Positions 26,382 through 36,540 of a stretch of DNA of 64,000 nt are shown piece after piece. Source of the stretch: Blautia faecicola (GTDB taxonomy: Bacteria; Bacillota; Clostridia; Lachnospirales; Lachnospiraceae); contig NZ_SDKC01000001.1 in NCBI RefSeq assembly GCF_004123145.1, positions 151,501 through 215,500 of the forward strand, given 5' to 3'. The translations under genes and the position numbers were made by a program. The notes below the pieces were generated by a model. That model made no database searches, was not told the DNA's origin, and saw only the letters and a list, made by a program, of their open reading frames with translations. Numbering within the stretch: the stretch's first letter is position 1; each line of letters begins with the position of its first letter.

Positions 26382-29300
26382 ATGAAAAGAAAATGGCTTG
26401 CACTTTTACTGAGCTGTACCATGGTTGTCAATACCGGTGTATTACCTGTAGCAGCGACAACTCTGGATAATGAAAGCGCAGTTGTGCAGCAGATGAATGA
26501 AGAAACATCTGATACACAGGAAGAGGCTGAAGAGGGAACTCTGAAAGCAGAGAGTAACTTTGAAGAGATCGCAGAGGACGGAGATGTCCTTACGGCAGAT
26601 CTGGAATCCGACACCTACTGGACGACAGAAGGTGAGAAGGCAAGAACCTTCCAGCTGGGTGAGGAAAACAATGTCAACGATGTATTTGATTATGCTGCAA
26701 TCGCAGAAAAAACAGATACATCCAAATATCAGATCAGTGAGATTGATGTAACTATTGGTGAAAACACACTGAAACATAAAGTGGATGCGGACAACAAAGA
26801 GGATAAGACAACAGCGGAAGAGATCAGCGAATGTTTCAGAGATGATTTTGTCATCGGTGAAGATGCTGACGAAGAGAACTTTATCGGGGAAGGTAAAGTA
26901 TCACTGGCAGGTACAGCAAATGAAGACGTGACAATCGAAGTTATCTTTGAAAAGGTGGAACAGATCGCAGATTCTGAGCCAGCAAAAGATCCGGCGCAGG
27001 ATGATGCAGATGTGATCGAAGACGAACAGCCGGCCGAAGATACAACGGAGCAGGCAGAAGAGAGAACACTGTTAAGTTACTTCAGAGTATCCGGTACTTC
27101 CGAAGACTTTACATTTGACAAAACAACAGGTGAGGCACCAGCAGTATATGTAGCAACTGACACTACTTATATCAGCGCCCGTGTGTATCCGACATCCGGT
27201 GATAAAGACACCAGCATGAACCTTACCTATTCTTATACCGGTACAGACGGAAAAGAATATGAGAAGGAACTTACCTGTCGTGGATATTATGAGCGTTTTG
27301 AGGCTCCGTTCCTGGCAAAGAGCGGAAAAGGAAATGTTCTGCATATCAAAGCCAGCAAAGGCGATGTAACAGAAGAATATAATATCACGGTAAAAAGAAC
27401 TGCCAGCCTGCAGGGGCTGACAGTAGAAGATCAGAACGGCAATCCGATTGCGATTGATCCGAGCTTCAATAAAACAAAAACAGCATATACCGTAAATGTC
27501 CTGGACAATAACAAAACCGTAACGGTAAAAGCAGTGGATCCTGTAGAAACAGAATATCCGGACGAATCACAGATTCTGTTCAACGGAAAAGCATCCGAAG
27601 ATGGAAGCTATAAAGTAGATGTAGCGGATATTCTGGAAGACGGAACCACCCTTGTGATGAAACCGGACAACGGTGCAGAACAGGCAACGGAATATACCCT
27701 GACCATTAAAAAAGTAACTGCCATTTCTATGGAAGTAAAACTGGATCCGGAAAATGCACAGTTCTGTCTGTATAATGCAAAAAATGAAAGAGTTTATCCG
27801 GATGGTGGAAAATACTATCTGCTTCCGGAAACAGACTATACTTATACAGCGGCATGTGACGGATATGTAGGAAAGAGCGGTACCATTAATTATAAAGCAG
27901 ATGATACAGCTGTTCTGGATATCAGCCTGGAGAAAGCAGCCGACGGTCAGGATCTGCCACAGCTGGATGCAGAGTACGGTGGATTCCGTGCGGATTCCAA
28001 TAACCAGTCCGTTATCTCTTCCAAGACTCCGATCACAAAAGAAAGTATCGAAGTAAAATGGGAAAGACAGATGGGAACATCTGTAACACCTTCCAGTGGA
28101 AGTACCCCGGTTATCGTAGATAACAAAGTATATACACAGTCTGGTGGAAAACTGTATATGCTGGACAAAGAGACCGGTGAGATCTTAAAGAGCAGCGACT
28201 GCTTCATGAATGCCGGATTCAACCTGATCCCGGTAACCTACGGTGACGGTATGATCTTCGTTCCGTTAGGAGGAGGTATCCAGTGTTTCAATGCATCTAC
28301 ACTGGAATCTCTGTGGTGCTACAAAGGAAGAACAGGTTCCTGTAACAGCCCAATCCGTTATGAAAACGGAAGAATCTATGTAGGTTTCCAGATGGGTGAT
28401 TTTGTCTGCCTGACAACGACGGATGAAGATCCGTCCAGCCAGGATGAAATGAAAACACCATTATGGACAAGCCCGAGCAGCGGCAACAATGGTTACTGGT
28501 GGGCAGGTGCCTGGACCAATGATAATTATGTATTTGCTGTAAATCAGGGAGGCGCCCTGATGGTTATGGATAAAAATACAGGCGCAACGGTACAGAAAAT
28601 CCAGACAAAGGCAGATAAAGTAAGAAGTGATGTATCTTTCTATAATGGAAGAATCTATTTCTCTACACAGAGTGGCTATCTGTACTCTTATAATCTGACT
28701 GCGGATGGAAAAGTAGATCTGGATAACCTGATCGAGCCGCTGTATTATGGTGGACAAAGTACCTGTACACCAGCAGTTTATAACAACCGTCTGTATATTG
28801 GTATCTCCAGCGGAAGTACGTTCGGTGAAGACGGTGCAGCGATCCTGGTAGCGGATATCAATCCGGAGAACGGTGCGATGACAAAAGCATATCTGGTACC
28901 TACCAAATCTGATTTTGCATACTGCCAGACTTCCGGTCTGATCATCAACGGTTACGAAGATGAGGACGGCTATGTATATGTATACTTCCTGGTCAACAGT
29001 GCAAAAGGTTCTCTGTACATGGTAAAAGATAAACCGGGCATGACAGCACCGGATCCGGAAAGTGGTCTGTTCTATACACCAAGCCATGAACAGTACTGTA
29101 TCGCCAGTGCGGTTGCAGACAGCGATGGTACGATCTATCTGAAGAATGACTCCGCATGGCAGTGTGCGATCCGCCGTGCAGAATCTTATCTGAAGAGCGT
29201 AGAAGTAACCGGAGGAAACGCAGTGATCGACGGCGGCAAAGATTTTGCAGGAAGTGTGAAAGAACACAGTGTTACCGTAGATATGGATACCGAAAGCGTA

Positions 29301-30305
29301 ACCATGAACCTGACAGCCAACGAAGGAACAGAGATCCGTATGAACGGCGTGCCGGGAGCAAAACAGGAGATCGCTCTGACAGGAGATGCAACAACCGTTG
29401 AAGTAGAACTTCTGAAAGGGGAATCCACACGAATCTACAACTTTACCATTTATCGCGGACCGGTACTGGATTCTATGGAAGTGACCAACAACCCGAACTC
29501 AGGAATGGGAACAAAATTCACTATGGATCAGACTTTTGATCCGGCGAACACAGAATACACAGCAGGTATCAGTACAGCAACGAAACAGGTTACTGACGGA
29601 TATATCTGGGTAAGCTGGGCAGATGCAACAGATAAGCTGACAGCAGAAGCAGTCAGCGGTGTAAGAGGTACGCCGACTATTCGAACCAATTACAAAGGTG
29701 ATACATATGTCGATGTAAGCTTTTCAGAGAGAGGTGTTGGAGTGACAACATCTGCAACTGTAAAACTGACACTGACATCTGAAGACGGTTCCAGAAGCAG
29801 AACCTATACGGTAACTCTGTATACCAACAATGCATTACCAAAAGTAACACTGGCAGACGATGCCGTAGCAGAACGTACCGATTCTACAGCAACTGTAAAT
29901 GTAACTACAAATAAAGAAGGTACTCTGTATTACCTGGTACAGAAAGCAGATGCAGCAGCACCGGATGCAGAGACGATCGAGAAAGATGGAAAGAGCATCG
30001 ATGCAGCAGAAGGTGAAAATACTCTGAACATCGCTGATCTGACAAAAGACGGATACAAAGTATATGTAATGCTGAAAGACGCCAACGGAGCAGTATCTGC
30101 TGTTCAGAGCGCAGAACTGAAAGAACTGTGGATCAAAGGTGATCTGAACGATGATGGTGTTGTAGATCTTACCGATGTATCCCAGTTACTGGATAAGATC
30201 ACAGCAGATGAGGATGTTTTACTGGCAGTCGGAGATATCAACGGAGATGGAAAGATCGATCTTACCGATGTATCTCAGTTACTTGACAGTGTAACAGCAG
30301 ATTAA
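26382..30305 (+). CDS. Secreted beta-propeller protein with C-terminal dockerin
   Basis: 1307 residues, the first gene of the B12-controlled operon. A signal peptide ends near VAATT (about residue 27). After an acidic region come cadherin-like beta-sandwich segments (about 225-450) and a PEGA-like domain (about 450-525). A PQQ-type beta-propeller follows (about 553-932, repeated units such as PVIVDNKVYTQSGGKLYMLD and ENGRIYVGFQMGDFVCL), then more beta-sandwiches and a type I dockerin (about 1249-1307) with Ca2+ loops DLNDDGVVDLTD and DINGDGKIDLTD. There is no membrane anchor, so the dockerin must hold it to a cohesin. I infer a corrinoid-binding role by analogy to the beta-propeller BtuG of Bacteroides; no binding residue is identified. 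A paralogue follows 16 bp later. Confidence 0.85.
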   Translation: MKRKWLALLLSCTMVVNTGVLPVAATTLDNESAVVQQMNEETSDTQEEAEEGTLKAESNFEEIAEDGDVLTADLESDTYWTTEGEKARTFQLGEENNVNDVFDYAAIAEKTDTSKYQISEIDVTIGENTLKHKVDADNKEDKTTAEEISECFRDDFVIGEDADEENFIGEGKVSLAGTANEDVTIEVIFEKVEQIADSEPAKDPAQDDADVIEDEQPAEDTTEQAEERTLLSYFRVSGTSEDFTFDKTTGEAPAVYVATDTTYISARVYPTSGDKDTSMNLTYSYTGTDGKEYEKELTCRGYYERFEAPFLAKSGKGNVLHIKASKGDVTEEYNITVKRTASLQGLTVEDQNGNPIAIDPSFNKTKTAYTVNVLDNNKTVTVKAVDPVETEYPDESQILFNGKASEDGSYKVDVADILEDGTTLVMKPDNGAEQATEYTLTIKKVTAISMEVKLDPENAQFCLYNAKNERVYPDGGKYYLLPETDYTYTAACDGYVGKSGTINYKADDTAVLDISLEKAADGQDLPQLDAEYGGFRADSNNQSVISSKTPITKESIEVKWERQMGTSVTPSSGSTPVIVDNKVYTQSGGKLYMLDKETGEILKSSDCFMNAGFNLIPVTYGDGMIFVPLGGGIQCFNASTLESLWCYKGRTGSCNSPIRYENGRIYVGFQMGDFVCLTTTDEDPSSQDEMKTPLWTSPSSGNNGYWWAGAWTNDNYVFAVNQGGALMVMDKNTGATVQKIQTKADKVRSDVSFYNGRIYFSTQSGYLYSYNLTADGKVDLDNLIEPLYYGGQSTCTPAVYNNRLYIGISSGSTFGEDGAAILVADINPENGAMTKAYLVPTKSDFAYCQTSGLIINGYEDEDGYVYVYFLVNSAKGSLYMVKDKPGMTAPDPESGLFYTPSHEQYCIASAVADSDGTIYLKNDSAWQCAIRRAESYLKSVEVTGGNAVIDGGKDFAGSVKEHSVTVDMDTESVTMNLTANEGTEIRMNGVPGAKQEIALTGDATTVEVELLKGESTRIYNFTIYRGPVLDSMEVTNNPNSGMGTKFTMDQTFDPANTEYTAGISTATKQVTDGYIWVSWADATDKLTAEAVSGVRGTPTIRTNYKGDTYVDVSFSERGVGVTTSATVKLTLTSEDGSRSRTYTVTLYTNNALPKVTLADDAVAERTDSTATVNVTTNKEGTLYYLVQKADAAAPDAETIEKDGKSIDAAEGENTLNIADLTKDGYKVYVMLKDANGAVSAVQSAELKELWIKGDLNDDGVVDLTDVSQLLDKITADEDVLLAVGDINGDGKIDLTDVSQLLDSVTAD

Positions 30306-30321
30306 GAAAAAGGAGACTGAA

Positions 30322-33300
30322 ATGGCGGGAGGACAAAAGAAAAAAAATAAGGGGCTGGCATGGCTGCTTACCTGTATTCTTGCTGTTTCAGCTGTTTTTC
30401 CACAGATGGTTTACGCGGATGTCATGCAGGAGACGGAGGCGGCAGGCATTGAAGCTTCTGATACAGCATCGGAAGAGGAAACGGTTTTGCTGGAAGGGAT
30501 CCGGCTGAATACTACAAGCCTGATTATGAAAACAGGAGAGCAGAAAACCCTGATGGCTACGCTGCTTCCTGAAAATACAACAGAACAGCCGGAGATTCTC
30601 TGGTCTTCCACAGATCCTGATGTGGTACAGGTTGCCGGAGATGGAACAACAGCGGTGGTCACCGCTCCGGAAGGAGAAGGAGGAACCGCAGTAATTACAG
30701 TAACGGCAGGGGACTATACAGCCTCCTGCCGAGTGCTGGTTACAGTGCAGGAACCCATGCTGGAGAGCATGATCTTCATGCAGAACAGTTCCGGAAGCAA
30801 CCGTTATGAGCTGACGGAAGCAGAGGAAGGGGTTCGGGAGTATACCTTAAGGGTGCCGGAAAGTACAAATGTAGTTTATGTAAGACCACAGCTTCGGGAT
30901 GATGTGCAGGATGCGCAGATTACAGCAAAATTCACAGATATCACTTCCGGAGAAGAGGTTTCGGTGGATCTGCCGACGGATGAAGTAACTTCACTGACCA
31001 GCAGTGCAGGACGACTTCTGAAAGCATATAACATTCAGCCTGTGGAACTGACACTGGAGGTTACCGAAGGCAGCTATACAGAAGTTCATAAGATCCATGT
31101 GGTAAGAGGTACCTATCTTGGCAGTCTTCAGATCACCGATGATGAAGGCGGGGAAGTTGCCTATACACCGACTTTCAAAAAAACAGTGTATGAATATTCG
31201 GTGCATGTGCCGTCCAGCAGGAAATATTTACAGATGCAGCTCAAAGGTGCAGAAAAAACCAGCACGGTTCTTACCGTAAACGGAGAACCGGCAGAGCAGG
31301 GCAGTTATACCTTACCTCTGACAGAGGGAACCATGAAGGTGGTTATGCAGGCGGGTGACGGAGAAGTTGCTTCTCCGTACAGTTATATACTGACGGTGTA
31401 TGTGGATACGATCTGTTATGTGTCCATAGCAACAGATCCGGAAGACGCGGTGGTTGCTGTCTATGATGCGGACAAAGTACAGGTGGATCCGAAGAACGGC
31501 AGGTATGAGCTGATCAAAGGGCAGACCTATTCTTACACCGTATCGGCTCCGGGTTATCAGACGGAATCCGGTCAGTTTAAAGTGTCGGCGGATGAAGAGA
31601 AAAAAATCACCCTGAAACAGAGTTCCGGTGATCAGCAGGAAGATGTGGATGCGGAATGGGGCGGCTACTGGAAGACCGACGATAATCTGAATATCGTGGA
31701 TGCTCCGATGCCGGGATCCCTTTCCAGTGCAGAAGTCTTATGGAAACAGCAGTATGGTACATTCGGTAATTATACCAACAGTATCAGCGACGGAATCCTT
31801 GTGGATGGAAAGATCTGCTGTTTTCAGGGAAATGAGTTGTTATATCTGGATCCTGTTACCGGCGAGACACTTACCAAAGTGAAGATGCGGGACAAGGGAA
31901 ACAGTGCATTTACCAAGCCGCTGTATGCGGCAGGAATGATTTTCGTTCCGCTGACAAACGGAAGAATCCAGGCGTTTAATGCGAAGACACTGAAATCGTT
32001 ATGGCTCTACACGGACATTATCGGCGGCAATACCGCAACCGCACTGCGATATGATTCCGGTTATCTGTATGCGGGATTTGCAGACGGTAATCTGGTCTGC
32101 CTGTTTGCCGGAGATGAAGATCCGGAGCAGACAGAGGAAGATAAAACAGCTGTCTGGAGAAAATACGACAGCGGCGGATATTACCGGACCGGTGTTTATA
32201 CCGGAGAAACGTATCTGTATGCCTGCGGTCGTTCCGGCAATCTGTATTGCCTGAACAAAAAGACCGGGCAGACGGTACAGACCGTAAAACTTCCGGATGA
32301 GACGGGCATTGCATCGACTGCGATCTGCCAGGATCAGGGAAGACTTTATTTTGCAACGGAGAATGGATATCTGTGTTCCTATCCGCTGGCGGAAGATGGA
32401 ACCATCGATACGGAACATGCACAGGTTCTTTCTGTTGATGGAACGATCTTCGGTACGCCGGTGATCTACGAAGGAAGAATCTATGTGGGAAGTGCTGGAA
32501 AAGACCGGTATGGAACGGTACATAATCCGTATCATCTGAATGTGATTCAGATGGATATGGATGGAAACATGGCGCTGGCTTATCAGATGACGATTGACGG
32601 ATGCCCGAAAGGAACGCCGACACTGACGACGGCCTATGCAAAAGAAGACGGTTATGTTTATGTGTATTTTACTACGGACAGTTCCAACGGAGGCATCTAT
32701 CTGCTGAAAGATAAAGCAGGACTGACGCAGCCGGGAGAGGGAAGCGGATTGTTCTATCAGCAAAGTGAGGTAAACGGAAGCGGAAGCGGTACGATCCTGA
32801 CGGACAGCAAAGGAAATCTGTATGTGCGTTATGAATCGGGCTGGATGTACGCGATCAAATCCTCTGCGTTATACCTGGAAGATGTGAAAATCTCCGAGGG
32901 CAATCCGGTGATCGACAATGGCGGTGCTTTTGACGGTCAGGCGCAGAACCATACGGTTGTGCTGGAAGCCGGAACATCGGAAATCACGATGAATTTTCAG
33001 GTGGCAGACGGTGTGACGGTGACAGTAAACGGACAGGAAGGCGCCAGCCGGAAAGTGATGTTGCAGGATGGCACGGCTGAGGTGGAAGTCGTGCTCAGCA
33101 AAGACGGTCAGACAAGGCAGTACAGTTTTCAGATCCGTACCAAAAGCTCGGATGCAACACTGGAAACTTTACAGGTGAGCTTTTCCTCTATCGTCTATGT
33201 CATGGAGATGGAACTGGAACCGGCATTTCAAAAAAATGTGCTGGAATACAATTCTTCTCTGTACGGGGACGGCGAGGACAGAGAACCGTACTATGTATGG

Positions 33301-34050
33301 CCGATTGCCAGTGACAGCAAAGCAACCGTAAAAGTTACAGTGGTTTCCGGAGTGGACGGCTGTGCCGCCGGTGATGAGATCGAAGCGGCTACGGCAGTTT
33401 TTGATGATCAGGTCAGAGCCAGATATAAGGTTCGACCGAGTTCAGAGAATAAACCGGCGCTGATCAATATAGAAGTGACAGCAGAAGACGGAAAGACCAC
33501 AAAAGATTACACGCTGAAGCTTTTCCGGGACAATGAGGCACCAAAGATCACGGCAGGAACAAATGCAGTGGTGACACGAACAGAGAAAAGTGCCAGAATC
33601 CGGATCAATGCAAACATGGACGGCTATCTGTATTATCTGTTTGCGGATAAAGAGGATTACAGTAAGATTCCACCTGCAAACGAGATGAAGACGAATGGAA
33701 AACGGATTGCGATCAAAAAAGGAGAGCAGACGGTAGAACTGGACGGACTTCACTCCGGAGAGGGTGTTATGTATCTTTACGAGATGGGATATTCCCAGCG
33801 GTTCAGCAATGGAATCCAGGTGGATATACCGGAGTACAAAGGTGGAGATACACCGGTAGACCCGGATCCGTCCGGAAAAGGGGATATCAATCAGGATGGC
33901 ATCGTGGATCTCACGGATGTGGCGGTTCTTTTGGACGCTGTGACAGAAGGAACGGATGTCAGTCTGGAGATCGCAGATATGAATGAAGATGGCGTTGCAG
34001 ATCTTACCGATGTGGCAATTCTTATGGATCAGGTCACAAAAGACGGATAA
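30322..34050 (+). CDS. Second secreted beta-propeller protein with Ig-like domain and dockerin
   Basis: 1242 residues, paralogous to the preceding protein. A signal peptide (about 1-33) precedes a Big_2-type Ig domain (about 53-140, LEGIRLNTTSLIMKTGEQ). Cadherin-like sandwiches, a PEGA-like segment (about 370-433) and a PQQ-type beta-propeller (about 467-849) follow. Further beta-sandwiches lead to a dockerin (about 1185-1242) with loops DINQDGIVDLTD and DMNEDGVADLTD. It too lacks an anchor. The two propeller proteins differ in their N-terminal modules but share core and dockerin, so they may occupy equivalent cohesins or have different corrinoid preferences. Confidence 0.85.
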   Translation: MAGGQKKKNKGLAWLLTCILAVSAVFPQMVYADVMQETEAAGIEASDTASEEETVLLEGIRLNTTSLIMKTGEQKTLMATLLPENTTEQPEILWSSTDPDVVQVAGDGTTAVVTAPEGEGGTAVITVTAGDYTASCRVLVTVQEPMLESMIFMQNSSGSNRYELTEAEEGVREYTLRVPESTNVVYVRPQLRDDVQDAQITAKFTDITSGEEVSVDLPTDEVTSLTSSAGRLLKAYNIQPVELTLEVTEGSYTEVHKIHVVRGTYLGSLQITDDEGGEVAYTPTFKKTVYEYSVHVPSSRKYLQMQLKGAEKTSTVLTVNGEPAEQGSYTLPLTEGTMKVVMQAGDGEVASPYSYILTVYVDTICYVSIATDPEDAVVAVYDADKVQVDPKNGRYELIKGQTYSYTVSAPGYQTESGQFKVSADEEKKITLKQSSGDQQEDVDAEWGGYWKTDDNLNIVDAPMPGSLSSAEVLWKQQYGTFGNYTNSISDGILVDGKICCFQGNELLYLDPVTGETLTKVKMRDKGNSAFTKPLYAAGMIFVPLTNGRIQAFNAKTLKSLWLYTDIIGGNTATALRYDSGYLYAGFADGNLVCLFAGDEDPEQTEEDKTAVWRKYDSGGYYRTGVYTGETYLYACGRSGNLYCLNKKTGQTVQTVKLPDETGIASTAICQDQGRLYFATENGYLCSYPLAEDGTIDTEHAQVLSVDGTIFGTPVIYEGRIYVGSAGKDRYGTVHNPYHLNVIQMDMDGNMALAYQMTIDGCPKGTPTLTTAYAKEDGYVYVYFTTDSSNGGIYLLKDKAGLTQPGEGSGLFYQQSEVNGSGSGTILTDSKGNLYVRYESGWMYAIKSSALYLEDVKISEGNPVIDNGGAFDGQAQNHTVVLEAGTSEITMNFQVADGVTVTVNGQEGASRKVMLQDGTAEVEVVLSKDGQTRQYSFQIRTKSSDATLETLQVSFSSIVYVMEMELEPAFQKNVLEYNSSLYGDGEDREPYYVWPIASDSKATVKVTVVSGVDGCAAGDEIEAATAVFDDQVRARYKVRPSSENKPALINIEVTAEDGKTTKDYTLKLFRDNEAPKITAGTNAVVTRTEKSARIRINANMDGYLYYLFADKEDYSKIPPANEMKTNGKRIAIKKGEQTVELDGLHSGEGVMYLYEMGYSQRFSNGIQVDIPEYKGGDTPVDPDPSGKGDINQDGIVDLTDVAVLLDAVTEGTDVSLEIADMNEDGVADLTDVAILMDQVTKDG

Positions 34051-34067
34051 AGGAAAGGAGAAAGAAA

Positions 34068-35204
34068 ATGAAAATAGGAAAAAAACTTTTTTCATTGTTA
34101 GGAACAGCACTTCTTGCAGCAGCTGTTGCATGGAATTTTGGAGGTGCGACGGAAGTACAGGCAGCAAGTTACACAGTAAACAGTTCCGTCAGTGATGTTC
34201 AGGGCAATGTGGGAGATGTTATCAATCTTCCGATTCACATCGAAAGTACACAGAAATTAAGAGGACTTTCCGGAAAATTAAGAGGAAATTATGATACTAC
34301 GGTACTGGAATTTCAGGGTATGGAAGGAAAAGATATTCCGGAAGCGGTTCTGACATCGACAGCCGGTGGAAATTTTTCCTACCTGACATCCAGCAGTAAC
34401 ACATTTTCAAGTGGAACACTGAACCTGAAATTTAAGGTGCTGAAATGCTCAGCAGATCCGGTCAGCGTAACGATCAGAGATCTGTATTATACCGATGGAA
34501 ATGAAAGCAGTGACAAAGTAACACTTACAGCGAACGTTACGGTTAATCATCCACAGGATCAGAGAGAAGAAAAAGTGACAAAAGAAGCAACCTGTACGGA
34601 AAAGGGAAGTAAATCCATCATCTGTAAAGTATGTGGAGCAACACTGGAGACACAGGAAATTCCGGCGCTTGGTCATAAGGCAGGTGACTGGAAAGTGACA
34701 AAAGAAGCAACCTGTACCGAAAAAGGAAGCAGAGAACAGCGCTGTACCGTATGCGATGAAGTTGTGAAAACAGAAGAGATCGCAGCACTCGGTCATAAAG
34801 CAGGTGACTGGAAAGTGACGAAAGAAGCAACCTGTACCGAAAAAGGAAGCAGAGAACAGCGTTGTACCGTATGCGATGAAGTTGTGAAAACAGAAGAGAT
34901 CGCAGCACTTGGTCACAAGGACGGAAAATGGAAAATCACCAAAGAATCTACCTTTACAGAAAAAGGTTCGAAAGAATTACACTGTGCAGTATGTGATGAA
35001 GTGATCAAAACCGCAGTGATTCCTTTCAAAGGTGATATCAATGGAAATGGCAAAATTGATCTGACCGATGTTTCCAATATGGTAGACAGCATCACAGATG
35101 GAAGCGCAGTAGAAGCGGAAATCGGAGATCTGAACAACGATGGTGTTGTTGATCTGACCGATGTTTCTAAATTACTGGATCTGATTACAGAAGGTACGGT
35201 ATAA
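34068..35204 (+). CDS. Cohesin-dockerin adaptor with Cys-rich repeats
   Basis: 378 residues. A signal peptide ends at VQAAS (about 33). A cohesin-like domain follows (about 33-165, NVGDVINLPIHIESTQKLRG and GTLNLKFKVLKCSADP). Then come tandem 40-residue modules of the form TCTEKGS..CxVC..TEEIAALGH and a dockerin (about 320-378, loops DINGNGKIDLTD and DLNNDGVVDLTD). Carrying both partner types, it can bridge a dockerin protein and another cohesin. It is the only free bifunctional piece in the operon. The cohesin call rests on fold pattern and context and should be checked with a profile search. Confidence 0.75.
   Translation: MKIGKKLFSLLGTALLAAAVAWNFGGATEVQAASYTVNSSVSDVQGNVGDVINLPIHIESTQKLRGLSGKLRGNYDTTVLEFQGMEGKDIPEAVLTSTAGGNFSYLTSSSNTFSSGTLNLKFKVLKCSADPVSVTIRDLYYTDGNESSDKVTLTANVTVNHPQDQREEKVTKEATCTEKGSKSIICKVCGATLETQEIPALGHKAGDWKVTKEATCTEKGSREQRCTVCDEVVKTEEIAALGHKAGDWKVTKEATCTEKGSREQRCTVCDEVVKTEEIAALGHKDGKWKITKESTFTEKGSKELHCAVCDEVIKTAVIPFKGDINGNGKIDLTDVSNMVDSITDGSAVEAEIGDLNNDGVVDLTDVSKLLDLITEGTV
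34571..34930 (+). repeat. 120-bp tandem repeats encoding Cys-rich modules
   Basis: Three in-frame units of 120 bp. The second and third (about 34691-34810 and 34811-34930) are nearly identical, with only a few silent differences. Each encodes a 40-residue module with C..CxxC and a terminal GH, plausible as a small metal-binding spacer. Near-identity implies recent duplication or gene conversion. Confidence 0.85.
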
Positions 35205-35268
35205 AGATGTGGATAATATGATGGAAATCATCATATTCCAGATAGAAAAAGAAAGGAAGTAAGAAGAA

Positions 35269-36498
35269 ATGAGCATCAGAAAAAAATTAGTATCACTGCT
35301 CGGTACAACAATGATTGCAGCAGCAATTATGTTTGTAGCAGGAGGAGCAACCGAAGTACAGGCTGCAAGCTATACGGTCACCAGTACAACCGGTGATGTG
35401 ACCGGAGAAGTGGGAAGTACTGTAAAAGTGCCGATCCATATCAGCAGCGCACAGGATCTGAGAGGACTTTCCGGAAAGTTGAACGGAAACTACGACAGCA
35501 GTGTATTACAGTTTGAAGGAATGTCACCGGAAGGTATCCCGGAAGCAGTTCTGACATCAACAGCCGGTGGAAACTTCTCTTATCTGACAAGCAAAAATAA
35601 TACATTTAAGAGCGGTACACTGAACCTGGAATTTAAAGTGTTAAAATGCACAGCAGATCCGGTTTCTGTTACGATTAAAAATCTGTACTATACCGATGGT
35701 AATGAAAGCAGCGATATGGTAGATCTTACTGCAAAAGTTACAATCAATCATCCAACCGATAAACGAGTTGAGACTGTAGCCAAAGAGCCAACCTGTACCG
35801 AAAAAGGAACCAAATCCGTAAAATGCGGCGAGTGTGGCGCTGATCTGGGAACAGAAGAGATCCCGGCACTGGGACACACAGCAGGTGACTGGAAAGTAAC
35901 AAAAGAAGCAACCTGTACAGAAAAAGGAAGCAAGAATCAGCTGTGTTCCGTATGTGGTGAAGTGATCAAAACAGAAGAGATCGCAGCACTGGGACATAAA
36001 GCAGGTGACTGGAAAGTAACAAAAGAAGCAACCTGTACAGAAAAAGGAAGCAAAGAACAGCGTTGTACCGTATGCGGTGAAGTTGTGAAGACAGAAGAAA
36101 TCGCAAAACTGGCACATACCTGGAAAACAGACAAAGATACAGATAAAGACGGATGGAAAGTAGTAACCGTAGCAACCAAAGATAAAGAAGGAAGCAAAGA
36201 GAGAGTCTGCAGCGTTTGTGGAACAAAAGAAACAGCTACAATCGCAAAACTGACAGCTACTACAACACCTACTCCAACCGCAACACCAGGAGCAACAAGT
36301 GGAAATAAAAACAACACAACAACCGGAACAACTTCTACAGGAAGCAAGACAACCAGCGGAACTTCCACAGGTTCTACAGCAGTAAAAACCGGTGATTCCA
36401 CCAATGTAGCAGGAATGGTTGCAGCAGTTGCAGCTTCTGCAGGTATTCTTGTAATCTGCGGCGTAATGGTTATGAGACGTCGTAAAGTAAACCGTTAA
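35269..36498 (+). CDS. Wall-anchored cohesin protein (scaffold base)
   Basis: 409 residues. A signal peptide ends at VQAAS (about 33), followed by a cohesin-like domain closely related to that of the preceding gene (EVGSTVKVPIHISSAQDLRG). Cys-rich 40-residue modules follow (about 165-325), then a Thr/Pro/Gly-rich stalk. The C-terminal sorting-type signal is TAVKTGDS, a hydrophobic helix and MRRRKVNR. The KTGD form departs from LPXTG but is in the right place, so covalent attachment by a sortase is likely. It would be the cell-surface dock for dockerin-bearing proteins. It has no dockerin of its own. Confidence 0.8.
   Translation: MSIRKKLVSLLGTTMIAAAIMFVAGGATEVQAASYTVTSTTGDVTGEVGSTVKVPIHISSAQDLRGLSGKLNGNYDSSVLQFEGMSPEGIPEAVLTSTAGGNFSYLTSKNNTFKSGTLNLEFKVLKCTADPVSVTIKNLYYTDGNESSDMVDLTAKVTINHPTDKRVETVAKEPTCTEKGTKSVKCGECGADLGTEEIPALGHTAGDWKVTKEATCTEKGSKNQLCSVCGEVIKTEEIAALGHKAGDWKVTKEATCTEKGSKEQRCTVCGEVVKTEEIAKLAHTWKTDKDTDKDGWKVVTVATKDKEGSKERVCSVCGTKETATIAKLTATTTPTPTATPGATSGNKNNTTTGTTSTGSKTTSGTSTGSTAVKTGDSTNVAGMVAAVAASAGILVICGVMVMRRRKVNR
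35880..36120 (+). repeat. 120-bp tandem repeats, second set
   Basis: Units starting GCAGGTGACTGGAAAGTAAC at 35880 and 36000 are offset by exactly 120 bp. They are homologous to the repeats in the previous gene. Confidence 0.8.
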
Positions 36499-36540
36499 GG
36501 AAACAGTAACTCATAAAAAGAGAGTATCAGAAAACAGAGA

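Noticed and set aside
34561-36120. Regular repeats that could suggest a CRISPR array
   Set aside because: The period is 120 bp, the units are in frame and encode Cys-rich protein modules, and there are no short spacers or cas genes.
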